Shown here one piece after another: positions 58,449-64,000 of a stretch of DNA of 64,000 nucleotides; positions within the stretch are counted from its first letter, which is position 1, and each line of letters starts with the position of its first letter. The DNA is from Larix kaempferi. Its lineage: Eukaryota > Streptophyta > Pinopsida > Pinales > Pinaceae. The stretch is from the NCBI GenBank assembly GCA_027924585.1, contig BSBM01000050.1, forward strand, positions 5,484,501 through 5,548,500, read 5' to 3'. Position numbers and translations under genes: made by a program. The notes under the pieces were generated by a model, which ran no database searches, was not told the DNA's origin, and saw nothing but the letters and a program-made list of their open reading frames with translations.

Positions 58449-61400
58449 ATGGATTTTGGTACTCAACAATGTGTGGACCTACATTTGAATGGATTGAAAG
58501 TTGCTGAGGGAATCTCTTTTACAGAAAGAAGTTTTTTTCATAATATCAACAATAATAATGGATATATAATTGTAAATGTTACACAGACTTTAAATGCAAG
58601 TCTTCCATTTCGCTATCCATCAGAAGGTGCATATACATTGTCAGAGGCCGCTGGTGGTTATATTCAATGGCCTGTATCTGAGATCGTTAACCAGATTGGG
58701 TCTGCTCTTCGCGAGAATGAGGTGAATGAAATACCATCTTCTACTTTGACGAATGTAGCACATATCATAACAACTGAGAATGAGGTGAATGATATACCGG
58801 ATTCTACTTCGATGAGTGTAGCACATATCATAACAATTGAGAATAGATCTTCTTTTAGCACGAGAAAATTTAAGTTGTTACATAAGTGTTTAGAAAGAAA
58901 GGATTTCATTTCCATAGGTTTGGTAGCAAATGCGAGTGGGACTGATTTTGTTGGGGGAACATTTTTGGGTGACTTCTCCTTTGGTGTTCTGGTGGATGAA
59001 ATGGTGTTTTCTTGCATGGAATGTTGTCCAGGGTTGAGCAGTGGAAGTTTTTTTGTATGTCCTATTAAAAGAATCACCGATTTTAATACAGAAACATTGC
59101 TTTCTGTTGCAAGGAATTTCAACAATAACAAATCTGAATCTACTTTGAAAGTATTAAGAGAAAATCACAATGTCAGGTTTGTGGGACAAAAAGTTAATTT
59201 GATACATCAATGTTCTTTAAAGCCACAATATGTTTCTCGGGGAATAGTGTCAACTTTGTTTGATGGAGATATTGTATAATTCAAAGCACTAGATGTTGGT
59301 GAGTTTGGTATTTTAGTTCATAAAGTCTTCTAAAATTGTGATGATTGTGGTGTATTTGAAGGATCCATTATAAGATGGCCTGCAAACCATTTTCTTGAAC
59401 TCCATGATGTTCCTTTGGATGTTATACTAAAAAAGAAAGCAGAGGAAGATATGGTCAAATTTTAGAATGTGTTTGAAGAATGTCCTTTACAGATGGTCCT
59501 TCCAGGTACTCCCCATTGTGAATATACAGATGTTAAAGGTAATGAAACAAGGCCATACAATTCCATAAAGTGGCAAGTTGGAACTAAAATTTCCGACAGA
59601 GATTCAAGATCGGTACCTTATAGGCCTGCAATAAATATGGGTGCATTCCTTTCAAAATTTGGTAGCGAACATTGTTGCTCAAATTTTTGTATATAAAAAA
59701 TTCCACTTCAATCGATAGTTGAATGTAGGAAGAAATTTGATAGTATGAATGGAAATTCAAAAAGACAGTATGTTATAAATTCTATGGGATCAAATGCTCA
59801 TGTGGCCAAAGAAGGAGATGATAGAAAAATATGCTTTTTTACAATGAGATTAGACACAAGAGACGACTGTCAAAATGCATGGTATAAATTCCATGGGATA
59901 AAAAAGATCACTTTATTCAATTATAAAAGAATGTTCTTGAATGGTGATGTGAGAGTTGTGCACGGTAACAGTGGCTTGGAAAAATCTAGGGCGGACACTA
60001 TTGCACTGGTAGCTGCTATCAATAAAATTGTAGTAGAGGATTCAGACAAATCTCCACATCTTACACAATTAATCAGTGGAGATGGAACAAGGACAATCTC
60101 CCATGGTTTGCTGCGAAAAATGGCCAATGATGAAATCAAAAGAATCGGTTTGCCTCCAGTATCACAATCCTCCTTTAGCAAGGTGATGAGAGAATATTTT
60201 CTAGATGTTCAAATTTCTAAGTCAAACTCCTTTGCAAGGTGTAATGAGTGCATTACAATACATGATAGTCTTAAGGGGACCAATGATCCAGCTGAGGTGG
60301 AAAAGTTGCAAGCAAACCAAGAAGCTCATAATAAATACATCGCAAGTTGTTTCCAACTCTATTATTCTCACAGGTCGGCTTCACAGAAAAATCCAAAGAC
60401 TTATCTCAGTATTGTTCATGACAAAATGGATAAGTCAAAGACTTCCATTCCAAGGATGGGTAAGAAGGAAAAAGATTTTAGTAATGTTATGAATCTTCCC
60501 ATATCATTGACTGGAATGTTGACTCATGGGCACAAGAATGGGGGTTTTGGTCATTTCAGCCTCTCATTTTTAGATATGGTATCAAATTTCACTGTGAAAT
60601 CCTTGGCTAAATGCTTGAAGTGTCTTGAAGATCTAGTGGGTGATAAGTATGGTGATTTTATCTACAAAGGCATAGCATCTAAGCACCAATTGCACAATGC
60701 TCTATTGAAATCAGAATCACATGAAAAGTGTTTGATATACAGACAAGATGTAATGCAAGATGATGTAATGTGTGTTGATGGTACTAATCAATGCATTCCA
60801 AATAGAAAGCTACCACCCATATTATTGTTGCAAATGGATAATTGTTCAGGCGATAACTAAAACCGCTTTGTATTTGCATTTTTATCTCTTTTAACATCAA
60901 GGAGAGTGTTCGAGACAATACATCAAGGAGAGTGTTCGAGACAGTTGAAGTGGGATTCCTCCCTTTCGGACACACCCATGAAGACATAGATGGAACTTAT
61001 GGCAGGTTATCATAAAAGCTATTGCGCAAGGATATATTTTCACTCTCGGAAATTATGGATACGTATAGGACATGTGAAGATCAAAATTTCTTTGTTCCTT
61101 ATCTAATTGATGAACTTTACGATTTTAAGAGTTTTGTGAAACCCCACCTTTTGGATGGAAATGCCAAAATCATCGGTATCAAAAAATGCCAGTTTTTTAA
61201 ATTTCAGCTCATAGATGACATTCCAGTCATGCAATGGAAGGCATCACTTCGGGATGAAGCTTGGTCGTCTCCTATTCATCTATGGCAGTCATTTCCAGAT
61301 GGTAGCGTAGACTTGCCGGTGGGACAACCTAGGTTATTAAATCTGCAATCAAAAAGTCCTTCACACATTGACGAAATAAAAAAGGGAATAGAAACATTTA

Positions 61401-61996
61401 TTTCATTTTGGAATCGAGGGATTGAGAAGGGAGGTGAACAATTTTGGTGTCCCAAGTTAAATTATTGGCAGGCTGTATATAAAGATTTGGATAGTCCCTT
61501 TGAGAGTGTTGATCAGTCATAAACTAAATTTTGGCCATCGAGAAGCCATGATATTCGTAGTAGTGAACCTACAAGATATGAACATGAAATTATGGATGCC
61601 TATTTGAAGGAAAATGTTCCTACTTTGTAGGATTTCTATGTTGGACCACTATACAGCAAGCCTAGAGGTGAATTCATTCCGAGTGGATGTTGTAAAGGGA
61701 CAAATGGTCATTGTGCAATCACCAGAGTCGGATTGTGCAATCTGGTTGGGTAAGGCGATTGGTGATATTTATCAGGAGTCAGATGCTAGTACTATTGGGT
61801 CTTACAAAGTAGAGGTGCAATGGTGGAATCCAATAGGAGCATCGAAGGATCTGAAGGTCTTGTACAAAAAATGCTTTGATAGAAAGCAACAATGGGTTGT
61901 TGGTGCAGAAGTAAATATGATGATCGACGTAAATAGCATCATATGGGCATGGTCACCAAGTAAAGGATGGACAGGAGAAAACATTAGCATAAACTA
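58449..61996 (+). pseudogene. Transposase-like gene with DUF8039-like repeats and DUF7869-like core
   Basis: From ATG 58449 one frame runs to 60858, broken by stops near 59277, 59331, 59463, 59694 and 60858. N-terminal part: three related segments resembling DUF8039 (CVDLHLNGLKVAEGISF..AAGGYIQWPVSEIV; FKLLHKCLERKDFISIGLVA; VNLIHQCSLKPQYVSRGIVS..IIRWPANHF). Middle: ISGDGTRTISHGLLRKM and a cysteine-containing FARCNECITIHDSL. Core: SYLSIVHDKMD-like text (near 60405), LLQMDNCSGDN (60827-60857) and, after a frame break, PFGHTHEDIDGTY (near 60962-60996), typical of DUF7869-type transposase-like proteins. A 26-bp tandem duplication near 60894-60945 shifts the frame. The C-terminal 61614-61996 (FWLGKAIGDIY-like IWLGKAIGDIYQE; VQWWNP) resembles the BAH-like end of this group. 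Dead copy. Confidence 0.65.
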
Positions 61997-62475
61997 GAAG
62001 GGCCTTGCAGCAGTCAAAGCACAATGAGAAAATATGGTTTCTAAATAGTAGACAAAATTGGTTTCTAAATTTCTTTATGTAGCAGTTTTAGGCAACAAAA
62101 TTGTTTTGTTTCTAAATTTCCACTTGGTTAACAAAACATTGTATTTTTTCATTTTCATTAAAGTTTTATAAAAGGAAAGGCCATTGGGATTGATAATGTA
62201 TGGTTATCTGTTAAAAAAATGATTTGTGATCACTGTTGTCATTTGCACACTAACTATCGTTAAGTGTTGTAATTAACACCTTAATTACTAGTTAATTGTG
62301 CTTAAGAATAATTGGCCTTTGGAATTGGTTTGTCTGCTGCACTTAAAATCAAGTAATTATCCTCAGAGTAACTACGTAAATACTAAGATATGATCCACTA
62401 TACTCAAAGTGCCAAATTCAGCGGTACTCATAGGAGAAAATATTCTATACGAGCCAATATTATAGTTAAACTATA
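61997..62475. other. 3' flank of the transposase-like gene
   Basis: AT-rich, no reading frame. The near-duplicate phrase AAAATTG(G)TTTCTAAATTTC occurs twice (62050-62125). Confidence 0.5.
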
Positions 62476-62479
62476 TTTC

Positions 62480-62905
62480 TAATAGTCAATGTGCCAAATC
62501 AAATATGCCACGTGTCACAATATGATCATTCCATGTGTCACCCTGGGATACTAGACATCAACATTTAAACAACAAAATTTATAGACGTTTTGCTTCAAAG
62601 ACTTTGCTGGCAAGTGGAAATATTCTTAGAGAAAGAGCGACCGCTCTTTCCCAAAGGTGTTCTATTGTTACGATTCCCTCGTAAATGAAGGGTCGGCCGA
62701 CCCTTCTTATTTCCAATATTCTTTTCATAATAGTTTGACACTGCAAGAAGGGTCGGTCGATCCTTCTTGTATTCTCTATTATGGATATAGCGGAATTATT
62801 GGATAAGGGTTTTCACAATTAACTACGAAAAGAAGGGGCGACCGATCCTTCTTGTCGCAAAACAGAAATCCAGACAAATGATTTTTATATGTTATAACTT
62901 AGCTG
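62480..62905. repeat. Palindromic repeat block A10/B3, right of the transposase-like gene
   Basis: Starts ATGCCACGTGTCACAATATG and CATTCCATGTGTCACCCTGG, then a B palindrome near 62632 (AAGAGCGACCGCTCTT), A palindromes near 62686 (GAAGGGTCGGCCGACCCTTC, perfect), 62747 and 62833, and ends GTTATAACTTAG. It is a shorter direct copy of the block at 57085-58310. Confidence 0.85.
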
Positions 62906-63077
62906 GTTGATAGGCTGTTCACACAATGAGTGAATATTTTAGACATTGGAATTTTCACTTTAAAATTTTGAACATTTAAAAATTAAAATTGCAGTTTTCA
63001 AATAAAATATTGCATTTTTTGATTTGAAATTCACACTTTTCAAATCACAATTGCATTTTCTGAGTTTTTCCAAAACT

Positions 63078-63400
63078 CAGGTTCTTTCTGCAACCTGCAA
63101 TCTACAATCCGCAATGCGGATTGCGGAATCTTGGTTTTCGGTTTTGAAACATTTTCTTTCCGCAACCCACAATCGGCAATGCGGATTGCGGATGCAAAAA
63201 TATTCTTCTATAATTGTGCTCTTCTGCATCCACAACCCGCAACCCGCAATTGCGGATTGCAGGAAGAGTCTTAAAATAGTTTTGCACTTTGTGTTTCCGC
63301 AACCTAGAACCCGCAATTGCGGATTGCAGATTGCGGAAAGAATGTATATATTTATGAAATAAAACCCTGCAACCCTTCTTTTCCTTCCCGCATGTTTACG
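63078..63400. repeat. Palindromic repeat block C5
   Basis: CCGCAATGCGGATTGCGG and CCGCAATTGCGGATTGCAG dyads near 63108, 63175, 63240 and 63310, followed by AATGTATATATTTATGAAAT and a CCCTGCAACCCTTCTTTTCC leader-like segment. Same plan as blocks C2 and C3. From 63400 to the window end no gene is seen; a GTTTAGCTT(G/T)CCCG phrase is repeated near 63465-63495. Confidence 0.8.
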
Positions 63401-64000
63401 TTTTGACCATTTATTTGTCTTGATCCTGCAGATGAGATTACATTGGGTGATTTAAATGAAGTTTAGCTTGCCCGTTTAGCTTTCCCGTTTAGCTTGTCGG
63501 TGTTAGCACTAGCTTTGTCCTGGATGAAAGTGGGAGGTTCAATTTCTAAAAAGAATGGAGAAAGCCTCGATGGTCTGAGAAAAATAGAATCATTTGGGTA
63601 GGTATTCATGGACTCAAGGGTGAAATGATCAAATACCAAGCCCGAAACTTTGCAAGGGGAATTAAATTGCAGAGTTCCTCCTCCAGTTATATGTTTGTGA
63701 AAATAAATGGTCTAGATCGGCGGTGGTGAAGATATACAGTCATGAGCATGCTTCGTGAAAAAAGGGTGAGGTGTTTTAGACAGAGGCGGGAGGTTTATTC
63801 CAAAAGCATATTAAGGAGCAAATCAGCGACCAATGGAGCAGATCGATGGTCAGGAATTACTTCTCCGATACGACATGCGCAGAGCAAACAAATTTTTGGA
63901 TCCGTGAAATTTTGGTAGAGGCCCGTGGGTTTGGATAGTACAGATATGATAAGACGAGATCTATGGCCAAGGTTTTGATCGTGGATCTAACTTGCACGAA

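Noticed and set aside
57085-62905. LTR retrotransposon with the A/B blocks as LTRs
   Set aside because: Blocks differ in length and unit number, lack TG..CA ends and a primer site, and the enclosed gene is transposase-like, not gag-pol.

Overview
The window looks like nuclear DNA of a land plant with a large, repeat-filled genome. Evidence is a complete Ty1/copia retrotransposon with a plant-type initiator-Met primer site, interrupted genes with GT..AG introns, AT-rich spacers and many decayed mobile elements. No tRNA or rRNA gene and no clearly intact single-copy host gene was found. The combination of element families suggests a non-flowering plant (gymnosperm, fern or similar), but that is inference.

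Layout. 0-0.3 kb: a 21-bp minisatellite. 0.4-9 kb: dispersed palindrome-rich repeats around a broken copy (+, 2.0-5.2 kb) of a large coiled-coil protein family. 9.6-11.6 kb: a further broken ORF and a gag-like start. 12.1-17.9 kb (-): a decayed intron-containing locus with a ParB-like motif, a beta-class amino-methyltransferase-like region and two FCP1-like HAD phosphatase regions. 18.6-19.9 kb: more palindromic repeats. 20.3-23.7 kb (-): a second copy of the coiled-coil family. 25.2-26.5 kb (-): an internally deleted copia remnant. 31.5-41.7 kb: a putative 10-kb DNA transposon with TTATTCGGCCGAATAA arrays near both ends. It holds a decayed multi-exon gene of unknown role (+) and a transposase-like pseudogene (-), converging on a 224-bp inverted repeat. 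42.8-44.6 kb: palindromic repeats. 45.36-52.66 kb: the copia element, 604-bp LTRs and a TATTT target duplication. 54.6-55.6 kb (-): an unrecognised GRPKG-starting ORF. 57.1-62.9 kb: a second transposase-like pseudogene (three DUF8039-like segments, a DUF7869-like core, a C-terminal domain) between direct copies of the palindromic repeats. 63.1-63.4 kb: another palindromic repeat block.

Nearly every long reading frame carries in-frame stops or frameshifts, and many stops are explicable as C-to-T changes of CAA, CAG or CGA. This fits old, silenced mobile DNA. The most unusual items are the ParB/methyltransferase/FCP1-like locus, the 10-kb element with symmetrical palindrome arrays, and several unrelated-looking repeat families that all use short palindromes, three of them centred on CGGCCG. 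All calls come from reading the sequence by eye; family assignments from motifs need a profile search to confirm.
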